5,376 nucleotides of DNA from contig JAVCCX010000216.1 of NCBI GenBank assembly GCA_030765245.1, positions 1 to 5,376 of the forward strand. The letters run 5' to 3'. This DNA is from Candidatus Zophobacter franzmannii. Its GTDB lineage: Bacteria > Cloacimonadota > Cloacimonadia > Cloacimonadales > JAFGVF01. A program made the position numbers and the translations under genes. The notes beneath the pieces are model-generated. The model saw only the letters and a program-made list of their open reading frames with translations, was not told the origin of the DNA and made no database searches. Below, piece by piece: positions 1 to 5,376 of this stretch; positions within the stretch are counted from its first letter, which is position 1; each line of letters begins with the position of its first letter.

Positions 1-1
1 A

Positions 2-571
2 TGTGAGCAGGTTATTAATGCTGCGGGTAACTATGCAAGAGAGATTGGAGCAATGGTCGGACTCGATGTGAAAGTCTTCCCTGACAACCACGAGGCTGGT
101 ATTTCAGATCCTGCGAAGAGGTTCTTTGGACCTATGGTTATCGATATGCGTAAAGGCCAGGGATCTTCCAACTTCTACTTCTATCAGAACCATGAAGGAC
201 AGATCTGCTTCTGCTATACCCCGGCACCTCCGATTGTTGGCATTGATAATGAAGCGACTTCCGAGTTCTTACCCAATATCGCCCAAAGAATGCTAAAAAT
301 ATATCCTCGTCTCCGCTATTATAAAGTGCGTAGAACATGGAGAGGACAGTATCCAATGACTCCTGACGGGTTCCCGATTGTGGGTAGAACCAACGAAATA
401 CCAAACTATATCAACTGTGTTGGTATGTGCGGTCAAGGCTTCATGCTAGGACCCGGTATGGGTGAACTTATTGCCCGGATCGTTACAAATAGTGAAACTG
501 AAGACGATATCCACACCCTGAAAAGCTACGATTTCTATCGTGACTATTTAGGAATGGAAGCGTTTAGATAG
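2..571 (+). CDS. FAD-dependent oxidoreductase, DAO family, C-terminal part (5' truncated by window edge)
   Basis: The frame is open from base 2 to the TAG at 569-571, giving the last 189 residues of a protein that starts before the window; the ATG at 53 is internal. The first visible residues (VINAAGNYAREIGAMVGLDV) match the segment of glycine/D-amino-acid/sarcosine oxidase-type flavoproteins that follows the Rossmann FAD domain. Further on come a TPAPPIVG-like strand, the MTPDGFPIVGR segment and the C-terminal CGQGFMLGPGMGELIARIV helix, where this family closes over the FAD. Known members oxidise the C-N bond of small amines or amino acids (sarcosine, dimethylglycine, glycine, D-amino acids), usually in the cytoplasm. 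The substrate cannot be told from this fragment, and the FAD-binding GxGxxG is outside the window. It converges on the atoDA operon across a 182-bp gap. Family call is firm; enzyme name is not. Confidence 0.85.
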   Translation, partial: CEQVINAAGNYAREIGAMVGLDVKVFPDNHEAGISDPAKRFFGPMVIDMRKGQGSSNFYFYQNHEGQICFCYTPAPPIVGIDNEATSEFLPNIAQRMLKIYPRLRYYKVRRTWRGQYPMTPDGFPIVGRTNEIPNYINCVGMCGQGFMLGPGMGELIARIVTNSETEDDIHTLKSYDFYRDYLGMEAFR

Positions 572-583
572 AATTTACATTAG

Positions 584-740
584 AGGGAGTTTGTCAGAGC
601 ATGAGGAGTATGTTGTAAATCTAAAATCTACTGCATTGCTAACAGATGATTGAAGAAATTATCAGGATCTCCGTAACATCTAAACTCTAATTGCAAGGTT
701 ATCAGGAAGTCCGTTTTCGCTACGCTCTGACAAACTCCCT
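584..740. repeat. 17-bp inverted-repeat element between convergent genes
   Basis: A 17-base sequence, AGGGAGTTTGTCAGAGC at 584-600, recurs as its exact reverse complement at 724-740. The outer ends face the two converging genes, and the 123 bases between hold no credible ORF. A shorter motif, TTATCAGGA..TCCGT, occurs as direct copies at 659-674 and 699-714 (14 of 16 bases equal), and its reverse complement CCTGATAA is at 738-745. This resembles a small non-coding repeat (MITE-like or REP-like), but no target-site duplication is evident and only one copy is in the window. It could also simply be an intergenic transcript-end structure. Confidence 0.6.
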
Positions 741-745
741 GATAA
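699..745. terminator. possible hairpin transcript end downstream of atoA (no U-tract)
   Basis: Bases 699-710 and 734-745 form a 12-bp stem with one mismatch around a 23-base loop. It lies 8 bases past the atoA stop on the - strand and about 130 bases past the oxidoreductase stop on the + strand. Neither side has the T-run expected of an intrinsic terminator, so it may act only as a 3'-end stabilising stem or be part of the repeat element at 584-740. Confidence 0.3.
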
Positions 746-753
746 TATTATAT

Positions 754-1437
754 TTATTGCGGAAGTGAAAACACTCCAACTTTACCAGGGATAATAAGTT
801 CAGCTTCTGTGGCTTTAACAACTTCTTCTACTGTATAACCTTCAGCTACTTCATGAAGAATAATACCGTCCGGGGTTACGTCAATAACGGCCATATCGGT
901 TACTATCATAGTAACTACACCCATTGCGGTTAGAGGTAGATTACATTCTTTTAAAATCTTTGGATTACCCTTTTTGTCAGTATGCTCCATGGTTACAACA
1001 ACTTTCTTAGCACCGACCACGAGGTCCATAGCTCCACCCATACCTGGAACCATCTTACCTGGAATCATCCAGTTTGCAAGGTTACCTTTAGCATCGACCT
1101 GGAGTCCTCCGAGAACAGTCATAGCCAGATGACCACCTCTAATAATTCCAAAACTTAAACATGAATCAAAATAGCATGTTCCCGGAACATCTGTAATAAA
1201 TCCGCCACCTGCATTGATGAGATCCGCATCCTGGTTCTCTTCTGATGGAGCAGGGCCAACACCCATTACACCATTTTCGCTATGAAAAACAACGTTTACT
1301 CCCTCAGGGATATAGTTAGCTGCCATAGTTGGGATTCCGATACCGAGGTTCACATAATCGCCGTCTCTCATCTCTTGAGCAACCCGCCATCCGATAATCT
1401 GTCTTTTATATTTTTTATCTTCTCTATCTATCATCAT
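754..1437 (-). CDS. atoA: Acetate/acetoacetate CoA-transferase, beta subunit (AtoA/CtfB type)
   Basis: This is the catalytic subunit of a family I CoA-transferase, moving CoA between an acyl-CoA and a free acid (typically acetoacetate or butyrate with acetate) in the cytoplasm. The 227-residue length is normal. Family landmarks are VNLGIGIPTMAANYIPEG (about residues 29-46), SENG at 53-56 whose Glu54 should be the thioester-forming residue, DLINAGGGF (72-80), the RGGH segment (100-103), LGGLQVDAKGNLANWMIPGK (109-128) and VPGMGGAMDLV (130-140). The pattern follows E. coli AtoA closely, more than the SCOT fusion. Two ATGs are adjacent at 1437 and 1434; the AGGAG at 1444-1440 is only 2 bases from the first and 5 from the second, so the second may be used. 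It lies 5 bases after atoD, whose stop overlaps its Shine-Dalgarno, implying translational coupling. True substrate is inferred, not shown. Confidence 0.93.
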   Translation of the reverse strand: MMIDREDKKYKRQIIGWRVAQEMRDGDYVNLGIGIPTMAANYIPEGVNVVFHSENGVMGVGPAPSEENQDADLINAGGGFITDVPGTCYFDSCLSFGIIRGGHLAMTVLGGLQVDAKGNLANWMIPGKMVPGMGGAMDLVVGAKKVVVTMEHTDKKGNPKILKECNLPLTAMGVVTMIVTDMAVIDVTPDGIILHEVAEGYTVEEVVKATEAELIIPGKVGVFSLPQ

Positions 1438-1439
1438 AA

Positions 1440-1444
1440 CTCCT
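1440..1444 (-). promoter_or_regulatory. Shine-Dalgarno of atoA, overlapping the atoD stop
   Basis: On the - strand the text TAGGAGTTATGATG joins the atoD stop codon (TAG, 1445-1443) to the AGGAG and the double ATG. Spacing is 2 bases to the first ATG and 5 to the second, favouring the second as start. Confidence 0.7.
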
Positions 1445-2090
1445 ATTTCTTCACCAAGTAGTTCACAAAAATACTGGGAGTAACCACTCTTTCAGGATCA
1501 AGTTGACCAATTTCCACAATCTCATCAACTTCAGCGATTACAATCTTACCGGCAGTTGCCATAACTGGATTGCTGTTGCGAGCTGTCTTTCTATAAATAA
1601 GGTTACCTTGTTTATCCGCTTTATGGGCATGGATAAGGGCAACATCACCATGAAGAGCTTTCTCTAATAGAAAGTCTTTACCATCTACATTTATAACCTG
1701 TTTACCCTCTGCAGCTAATGTCCCGATTCCTACAGGAGTTAGAACGCCACCAAGGCCTGAACCGGCTGCTCTTACACGCTCTAACAAAGAACCCTGAGGG
1801 ATTAACTCCACCTTAATTTCATCGGCATACATCTGGCGTTGAATCTCTTTATTTGTCCCCAGATGAGAAACCTGAACAGCCTTAACTTGTTTATTAACAA
1901 CAAGCTTTCCCATTCCTTTATCTTCATAGTCAGAGGCAATTACGACAAGTTTAAGGTCCTTCGTCCCCTTCTGAACTAAAGCATCAATTATACTTTCCGG
2001 AGCTCCAACTGCGAGGAACCCTCCAATAAGAATTTTATCACCTTGCTTTACTAAATTAGCAGCCTCTTGAGCAGTTATGATTTTTGGCAT
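1443..2090 (-). CDS. atoD: Acetate/acetoacetate CoA-transferase, alpha subunit (AtoD/CtfA type)
   Basis: This is the CoA-binding partner of the beta subunit encoded just downstream; the pair forms the active heteromer in family I CoA-transferases. The 215 residues are a normal length for AtoD. Recognisable blocks, in order, are ILIGGFLAVGAPESIIDAL (20-38, the glycine-rich start), a VSHLGTNKE segment (74-82), IPQGSLLERVRAAGSGLGG (97-115), LTPVGIGT (117-124), ALIHAHKADKQGNL (151-164), ARNSNPVMATA (170-180) and a C-terminal VTPSIFVNYLV (203-213). These follow E. coli AtoD block by block. The ATG at 2090 is supported by an AGGAG five bases upstream. In fermenters such pairs serve butyrate/acetoacetate metabolism, including lysine or other amino-acid fermentation; which pathway applies here cannot be read because no other pathway gene is in the window. 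Confidence 0.93.
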   Translation of the reverse strand: MPKIITAQEAANLVKQGDKILIGGFLAVGAPESIIDALVQKGTKDLKLVVIASDYEDKGMGKLVVNKQVKAVQVSHLGTNKEIQRQMYADEIKVELIPQGSLLERVRAAGSGLGGVLTPVGIGTLAAEGKQVINVDGKDFLLEKALHGDVALIHAHKADKQGNLIYRKTARNSNPVMATAGKIVIAEVDEIVEIGQLDPERVVTPSIFVNYLVKK

Positions 2091-2095
2091 AGGCT

Positions 2096-2100
2096 CTCCT
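2096..2100 (-). promoter_or_regulatory. Shine-Dalgarno of atoD
   Basis: AGGAG on the - strand with a 5-base spacer (AGCCT) to the ATG at 2090. It fixes the atoD start and shows that this organism uses strong Shine-Dalgarno sites. Confidence 0.75.
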
Positions 2101-2123
2101 TTCTATACTATTTATTCGTTTGG

Positions 2124-2152
2124 ATATTTCCTAACATAACTGCATGAGTCAA
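2124..2152 (-). promoter_or_regulatory. possible sigma70-like promoter of atoDA
   Basis: On the - strand TTGACT (2152-2147) is followed after 17 bases by AAATAT (2129-2124), about 33 bases before the atoD ATG. The -35 is 5 of 6 to consensus but the -10 only 3 of 6, so this is a placement guess based on position and spacing. Confidence 0.3.
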
Positions 2153-2185
2153 GAACTTTTTAAGGGTGGATAACTTTGGGTATCG

Positions 2186-2521
2186 TTGGATGTGATTGTA
2201 TCGATCTCGGTATTCAACTTACATTCCATTGCCTTATGCTCATTTCATTCCCATATAGCTGTGGAAAGAGGATTTACATGCTCCTACATGCATCTGGGAA
2301 GTTGCTTCTTTAGACGATTGGAAGTAGATGTTGCCTGGTGGGGTTTCTCCAATGCAATATCATTGGAGAAAACTAATATTGAAGCTGTTTACCTAATGGC
2401 AAAATACCAAACCTGGGCTGAGGATGATGAAAAGGCTTTGACATACTATAAAAAGGCTGTGCAAGGGGGTTGGTTGGAAGCTAAAGTTTATCTTGATGAG
2501 AAGGGAATTAGTTGGGAATAG
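2186..2521 (+). CDS. Hypothetical protein with TPR-like C-terminus; possible gene remnant
   Basis: The ORF encodes 111 residues. Residues 64-110 (from NIEAVYLMAKYQTWAED through EKALTYYKKAVQGGW) have the spacing of a tetratricopeptide/Sel1-type helix pair, including the ALTYYKKAV helix that typifies TPR units. Residues 1-45 are rich in Cys, His, Ser and Phe, have no signal-peptide logic and do not look like a TPR partner. There is no good Shine-Dalgarno before the ATG at 2186. A 3' fragment of a longer TPR protein whose upstream part has been lost or frameshifted is therefore quite likely; a small real gene starting at an internal codon is the alternative. It is divergent from atoD and ends 9 bases short of the stop of the convergent barrel gene. 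Confidence 0.4.
   Translation: MDVIVSISVFNLHSIALCSFHSHIAVERGFTCSYMHLGSCFFRRLEVDVAWWGFSNAISLEKTNIEAVYLMAKYQTWAEDDEKALTYYKKAVQGGWLEAKVYLDEKGISWE
2344..2371. repeat. 11-bp perfect hairpin inside the TPR-like ORF
   Basis: TTTCTCCAATG (2344-2354) and CATTGGAGAAA (2361-2371) are exact reverse complements around a 6-base CAATAT loop. The hairpin sits just where the unrecognisable N-terminal part gives way to the TPR-like segment. No T-run follows on either strand, so it is not a classical terminator. Confidence 0.6.
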
Positions 2522-2530
2522 AGGAAAGAT

Positions 2531-3655
2531 TTAGAACTCCTCTTTTCCTCCGATGATAATCTGATAGCCCTCTTTTCCCCATGCTATATCGCATTGGAGA
2601 TTGAAGGTGTTCTTCTCGATAACAGTGTAGCGAAGACCTGTACCAACTGAATATTTCAAATCATCGTAGGCAATATCATTAATATAAGGAGCAACAAGTC
2701 CTGCTTCGGCAAAGATAACATAACCGAATGGATAGAGGATAGTACTCTTTGGGAACATAAAACGGCTCTCTGTTCTGAATGAGATGCTGTTCTTATCGAT
2801 AAATCGCTTTGATGGATACGCTCTTAACTGATCCCCGGCTTTGGCATATTTATAAAAGGGAACATCTCCCTTATTTATCCGCATATCAAACTGGTTGGCA
2901 ATGACTGTCTTATTAAATGTAGAGTGATAGGTTCTCAGATCAACATGATAACTCTCAAACTCATAGTCGCTTGTTAAGTCAGTTGCGAACATTAATGCTT
3001 CGAGGTCTAGTCTCATTCCAGAATAAGGGTAATAAGGTGAATCTGTTGTGTCTAGTCTGATAAGAGCCCCTATACCTGCAACCTCTGAAGCAATAGCACC
3101 TTGGATAGCACCTGCTTGGAGCAGCCCATCTTCTTCAAAATCTCTGAAGTTATAATGCTCCCAATCAGTACTAACACCAATAGATAACATTTCCCAAAAT
3201 GTGTAGAGTAAATTGAGTTTTACTATATATTTATCAGTTGTGTAGTCTTCAGTTTCATCCAGTATTGTTTCATTGCCAATCCCATAGAAAGTGTCTGGCC
3301 ATTTGCGCATCTTTGCATCTGATTCGATAACCCAGTTGTTAAACTTGTAGGTCGGACGCATTCTCAATTCAAACTGCTTCTTAAGTGAGTATTTTACAGT
3401 TGCGTCAAAGAGGAAGTAGTTAGATGAACGGTCAGCTAAGCCGGGATTAATAAAGGCTCCTATGCCAAAAACAGCACTTGTTTCACTCGAGTAAGCAAAT
3501 CCCGGTACAATTATGTAGCGAGGATTCATCAATGCTTTGTATAATGCATTTGAGATTGTGGAAGCTGGAACACAGCTACCTATAAACATGAGAAAAGCAA
3601 GGCCCCTAAGGACCCTGCTATTAAGTGTAAAACTTTTCAATCTATTCTTTGCCAA
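2531..3655 (-). CDS. BamA/TamA-like outer-membrane beta-barrel protein (Omp85 surface-antigen domain, no POTRA)
   Basis: The protein has 374 residues. The N-terminus is basic (K3, R5, K7, R14, R17) with a hydrophobic stretch at 18-27, consistent with a signal peptide. The rest shows alternating amphipathic strands: FYGIGN (123-128), LDTTDSPYYPYSG (201-213, equal to the D-x-R-D...P-x-x-G turn of the surface-antigen domain), the L6-type LRAYPSKRFIDKNS (277-290), YSVGTGLRYTV (335-345) and a C-terminal strand YQIIIGGKEEF ending in Phe, the usual BAM sorting signal. The length matches a 16-strand barrel with no POTRA domain, so it is not BamA itself. It probably sits in the outer membrane, for export or lipid-related work. 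The start is a TTG at 3655 that overlaps the synthetase gene by 14 bases and has no clear Shine-Dalgarno; TTG at 3640 is the alternative, and the ATG at residue 23 would destroy the signal peptide. The specific role is unknown. Confidence 0.8.
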   Translation of the reverse strand: MAKNRLKSFTLNSRVLRGLAFLMFIGSCVPASTISNALYKALMNPRYIIVPGFAYSSETSAVFGIGAFINPGLADRSSNYFLFDATVKYSLKKQFELRMRPTYKFNNWVIESDAKMRKWPDTFYGIGNETILDETEDYTTDKYIVKLNLLYTFWEMLSIGVSTDWEHYNFRDFEEDGLLQAGAIQGAIASEVAGIGALIRLDTTDSPYYPYSGMRLDLEALMFATDLTSDYEFESYHVDLRTYHSTFNKTVIANQFDMRINKGDVPFYKYAKAGDQLRAYPSKRFIDKNSISFRTESRFMFPKSTILYPFGYVIFAEAGLVAPYINDIAYDDLKYSVGTGLRYTVIEKNTFNLQCDIAWGKEGYQIIIGGKEEF

Positions 3656-5180
3656 GTTGACGCTTGTTATGGAGAATACGGCATGTTCTTTCTACTTCAC
3701 GGAAGTTAACCTTACCACTTCCCATAAGAGGTAACTCATCCACTGTGAAGAAGTCTTTTGGGATTGCGATTGCCGGTAGAACTTTACGCAACTTCTGTTG
3801 AATCTTCTTAAAGTCTATCTCTTTATCAGTTAGAGCAGCGACAATATCCGCACCCTTCACAGGATTTGGAATCTCTACTACACAGCAAATCGTGCCTTCA
3901 GGGAGAAGTTCATCAAGAGCAGCTTCAACCTGAACAAGTGATACCATCTCACCACCAATCTTAACAAAGCGTTTGAGACGACCTTTATGCCAGAGGAAAC
4001 CATCATCATCTATCATACCCATATCGCCGGTGTCGTACCAGCCGTTTCTGATGTGGAGCTTTGTCTGTTCGTAATCACCAAGATAACCCTTCATAACCAG
4101 GTCACCCTTAACCAGAACCTTACCAACCTCATTAGCTTTAAGCTCAGCTTCTGTATCAACATGGAGAATCTTCAACTGTGTCCCGGGCATTGGTTTCCCA
4201 ATACTTCCCGGTTTATTGAATTCAAAGTTATTCACCGAGATTACAGGACTTGTCTCAGTTGTCCCATATCCTTCAAGTAGTACTTTACCATGCTTGTTCA
4301 TATATTCATTACGAAGATGGTTAGGAAGTTTGTCAGCACCTGCCATCATTATATTACAAGAATCGAAGGTCCCCGGTTCTGCTTTCTTTAAATAACCATG
4401 GAAGAAGGTTGGAGTCCCTACAATCATTGTAATTTGATACTTCTTAATGCCATCACATATCTGTTTATAGTCGAGAGGGTTTGCAAAGGTAACTATAGAG
4501 CCACCAAGATAGAGAGGAAGGAAGCAGGTAACAGTAAGTCCAAAAACATGGAAATATGGAAGATTACCGGCAAAGACATCTTCACTCCCAATTTCAAAGA
4601 GAATTGGGATCCCTTTAAGGTTATGCCCAATATTCTTATGGCTAAGCTGAACAGCTTTTGGATCCTTCTCACTACCACTCGTGAAGAGAATAACTGCATC
4701 ATCATTCTCATCAGCAGGTGGAATTGCTTTCTTTATAAAGCTACCCGGCATTTGTGCCATGAGCGCAGCTTTCACCTTATCAACAGGGGATATATCTTTG
4801 ATTATATCTTCAATCATAATCATTCCCGGCATTTCAGGTACATTCAACTTCTCACATAGTTTTTTACTTGTAATAAAAGTGAGGAAACTGCACTTCAACT
4901 GGGCATATTCGGTATTCTGTGCTGCACCGGTGGAGAAGTTAATCATCACAGGGGTTTTCCCTGCTAACTGTGTTCCTAAGATTGAGATTATACATCCTGC
5001 TGAAGATGGGATCATAATCCCAATGTGCTTCTCCGGAAAGTGTTTCAATTTGTTAGCAAAAATCAAAGCAGCGATTAATAACTGATTGTAAGTATAAGTT
5101 TTTTGGGTCGCTGTGTCAATTACTGCGACTTTACGACCATACTTCTTTGCGGAATCGATAAACTGATGATGAAGAATCAT
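3642..5180 (-). CDS. AMP-dependent acyl-ACP/acyl-CoA synthetase, Aas-like, without acyltransferase domain
   Basis: This is an ANL-superfamily ligase that activates a carboxylic acid, probably a fatty acid, with ATP and transfers it to CoA or ACP. Residue numbers count from the upstream ATG at 5210. Visible core motifs: P-loop ILFTSGSEKDPKAV (174-187), A5 GYGTTETSP (314-322), YDTGD (392-396), hinge GRLKRFVKIGGEMVS (410-424) and the catalytic Lys500 in GSGK. The blocks VGTPTFF (264-270), LLEGYGTTE (311-319) and RFVKIGGEMVSL resemble the ligase half of E. coli Aas more than FadD. Aas carries a PlsC acyltransferase domain before this region; it is absent here. I chose the ATG at 5180 because AAGGA lies 6 bases upstream and the family sequence begins there; the upstream ATG at 5210 (522 residues) has no Shine-Dalgarno. 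First gene of the operon with the barrel gene. Chain-length preference and acceptor are not known. Confidence 0.9.
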   Translation of the reverse strand: MILHHQFIDSAKKYGRKVAVIDTATQKTYTYNQLLIAALIFANKLKHFPEKHIGIMIPSSAGCIISILGTQLAGKTPVMINFSTGAAQNTEYAQLKCSFLTFITSKKLCEKLNVPEMPGMIMIEDIIKDISPVDKVKAALMAQMPGSFIKKAIPPADENDDAVILFTSGSEKDPKAVQLSHKNIGHNLKGIPILFEIGSEDVFAGNLPYFHVFGLTVTCFLPLYLGGSIVTFANPLDYKQICDGIKKYQITMIVGTPTFFHGYLKKAEPGTFDSCNIMMAGADKLPNHLRNEYMNKHGKVLLEGYGTTETSPVISVNNFEFNKPGSIGKPMPGTQLKILHVDTEAELKANEVGKVLVKGDLVMKGYLGDYEQTKLHIRNGWYDTGDMGMIDDDGFLWHKGRLKRFVKIGGEMVSLVQVEAALDELLPEGTICCVVEIPNPVKGADIVAALTDKEIDFKKIQQKLRKVLPAIAIPKDFFTVDELPLMGSGKVNFREVERTCRILHNKRQLGKE

Positions 5181-5186
5181 AACAAA

Positions 5187-5191
5187 TCCTT
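5187..5191 (-). promoter_or_regulatory. Shine-Dalgarno deciding the synthetase start at 5180
   Basis: The - strand reads AAAAAAGGATTTGTTATG: AAGGA with a 6-base spacer to the ATG at 5180. The ATG at 5210 has nothing comparable in front of it, so the extra ten N-terminal residues are probably not translated. Confidence 0.65.
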
Positions 5192-5237
5192 TTTTGTGAA
5201 TAACATTCATTAAACCATTGTGCTATTATTTTATTAC

Positions 5238-5266
5238 TAAATAGAGGATAATCTAATTGTTGTCAA
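5238..5266 (-). promoter_or_regulatory. sigma70-like promoter of the synthetase-barrel operon
   Basis: On the - strand a perfect TTGACA (5266-5261) is followed, after 17 bases, by TATTTA (5243-5238). The region downstream is AT-rich and leaves a leader of roughly 50 bases to the ATG at 5180. It lies just after the terminator of the preceding gene, the expected place for a promoter. The -10 is poor (3 of 6), so confidence rests on the -35, spacing and location. Confidence 0.5.
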
Positions 5267-5295
5267 ATATTAATTGTAACAAACTAAAGATTATT

Positions 5296-5325
5296 AAAAA
5301 AGCCCCACCAATTGGCGGGGCTTTT
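5296..5325 (-). terminator. strong rho-independent terminator, possibly bidirectional
   Basis: The stem AAAAGCCCC (5298-5306) pairs with GGGGCTTTT (5317-5325). After one A/C mismatch it continues with CC/GG around an AATT loop. On the - strand six T's follow (5301-5296); on the + strand TTTTATATT follows. It lies 16 bases past the stop of the - strand gene entering from the right edge and upstream of the synthetase promoter, so its job is to end that gene and insulate the next operon. Confidence 0.88.
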
Positions 5326-5341
5326 ATATTCTAGTTCTGGT

Positions 5342-5376
5342 CTATTTTAGAAGCATTGCTTTCTTAATTGTATTTA
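5342..5376 (-). CDS. 3' end of a gene entering from the right edge; possible type IX secretion C-terminal sorting tail
   Basis: Reading the - strand from the right edge, one frame gives NTIKKAMLLK followed by TAG at 5344-5342. The short basic/hydrophobic ending KKAMLLK is the form in which type IX (Por) secretion C-terminal sorting domains usually end, as in K-x-M-L-L-K tails of secreted proteins in FCB-group bacteria. The intrinsic terminator 16 bases downstream on the same strand supports a real gene end here. Only ten whole codons are visible, so the protein itself cannot be named and the sorting-domain reading is an inference. Confidence 0.5.
   Translation of the reverse strand, partial: NTIKKAMLLK

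Noticed and set aside
138..404. - strand open frame of 88 codons opposite the oxidoreductase
   Set aside because: The + strand frame has clear DAO-family motifs throughout; the antisense product has no recognisable feature.
2521..2550. GAGGAAA ... TTTCCTC hairpin between the convergent TPR-like ORF and barrel gene
   Set aside because: Only 7 paired bases with a 16-base loop and no T-run; the right arm is inside the barrel's coding end, so it is too weak to call a terminator.
3560..3590. Lipobox-like FIGSC in the barrel's N-terminus (Cys28), suggesting a lipoprotein
   Set aside because: Gly at -2 is a weak fit, and Omp85-type barrels normally use signal peptidase I; the C-terminal Phe and strand pattern already explain the location.
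3987..5085. Several + strand open frames of about 97-153 codons opposite the synthetase gene
   Set aside because: They lie antisense to a gene with a full set of ANL motifs, show no family pattern and low-complexity composition, and are what an AT-moderate coding strand leaves open by chance.
1..5376. CRISPR array, tRNA or rRNA genes, transposase, toxin-antitoxin or defence genes
   Set aside because: No regularly spaced repeats, cloverleaf-like segments or matching protein motifs were seen on either strand.

Overview
The window (about 40% GC by eye) looks like chromosomal DNA from an anaerobic, diderm bacterium of the FCB type. Three things point that way. There is an acetoacetate-type CoA-transferase pair, common in amino-acid and fatty-acid fermenters. 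There is an Omp85-like outer-membrane barrel ending in Phe. At the right edge, ten codons read like the tail of a type IX secretion C-terminal sorting domain. Clear AGGAG/AAGGA Shine-Dalgarno sites precede three starts, which is unlike typical Bacteroidota; Cloacimonadota (Candidatus Cloacimonas-like) would fit, but this is a guess from style and not a proven assignment.

Layout, left to right. (1) 2-571, + strand: C-terminal part of a DAO-family FAD-dependent oxidoreductase whose N-terminus lies outside the window. (2) 572-753: gap between convergent genes, holding a 17-bp perfect inverted repeat and three copies of a TCCTGATAA-type motif, so probably a small repeat element. (3) 754-2090, - strand: atoD-atoA, the two subunits of a CoA-transferase, five bases apart, with a possible promoter at 2124-2152. 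(4) 2186-2521, + strand: a 111-residue ORF whose last 45 or so residues look like a TPR unit and whose N-terminus looks non-homologous; it may be a gene remnant, and it contains an 11-bp perfect hairpin. (5) 2531-5180, - strand: a two-gene operon encoding an Aas-like acyl-ACP/acyl-CoA synthetase and, overlapping it by 14 bases, a POTRA-less BamA/TamA-type barrel. A consensus TTGACA -35 lies upstream. (6) 5298-5325: a strong rho-independent hairpin that ends a - strand gene entering from the right edge.

Functionally, the CoA-transferase moves CoA between acetate (or another short acid) and acetoacetate or butyrate-type thioesters. The synthetase activates fatty acids. The barrel is translationally tied to the synthetase, so a joint role in uptake or recycling of fatty acids or lipids at the outer membrane is a possible but untested reading. 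I see no CRISPR array, tRNA, rRNA, transposase or defence system.
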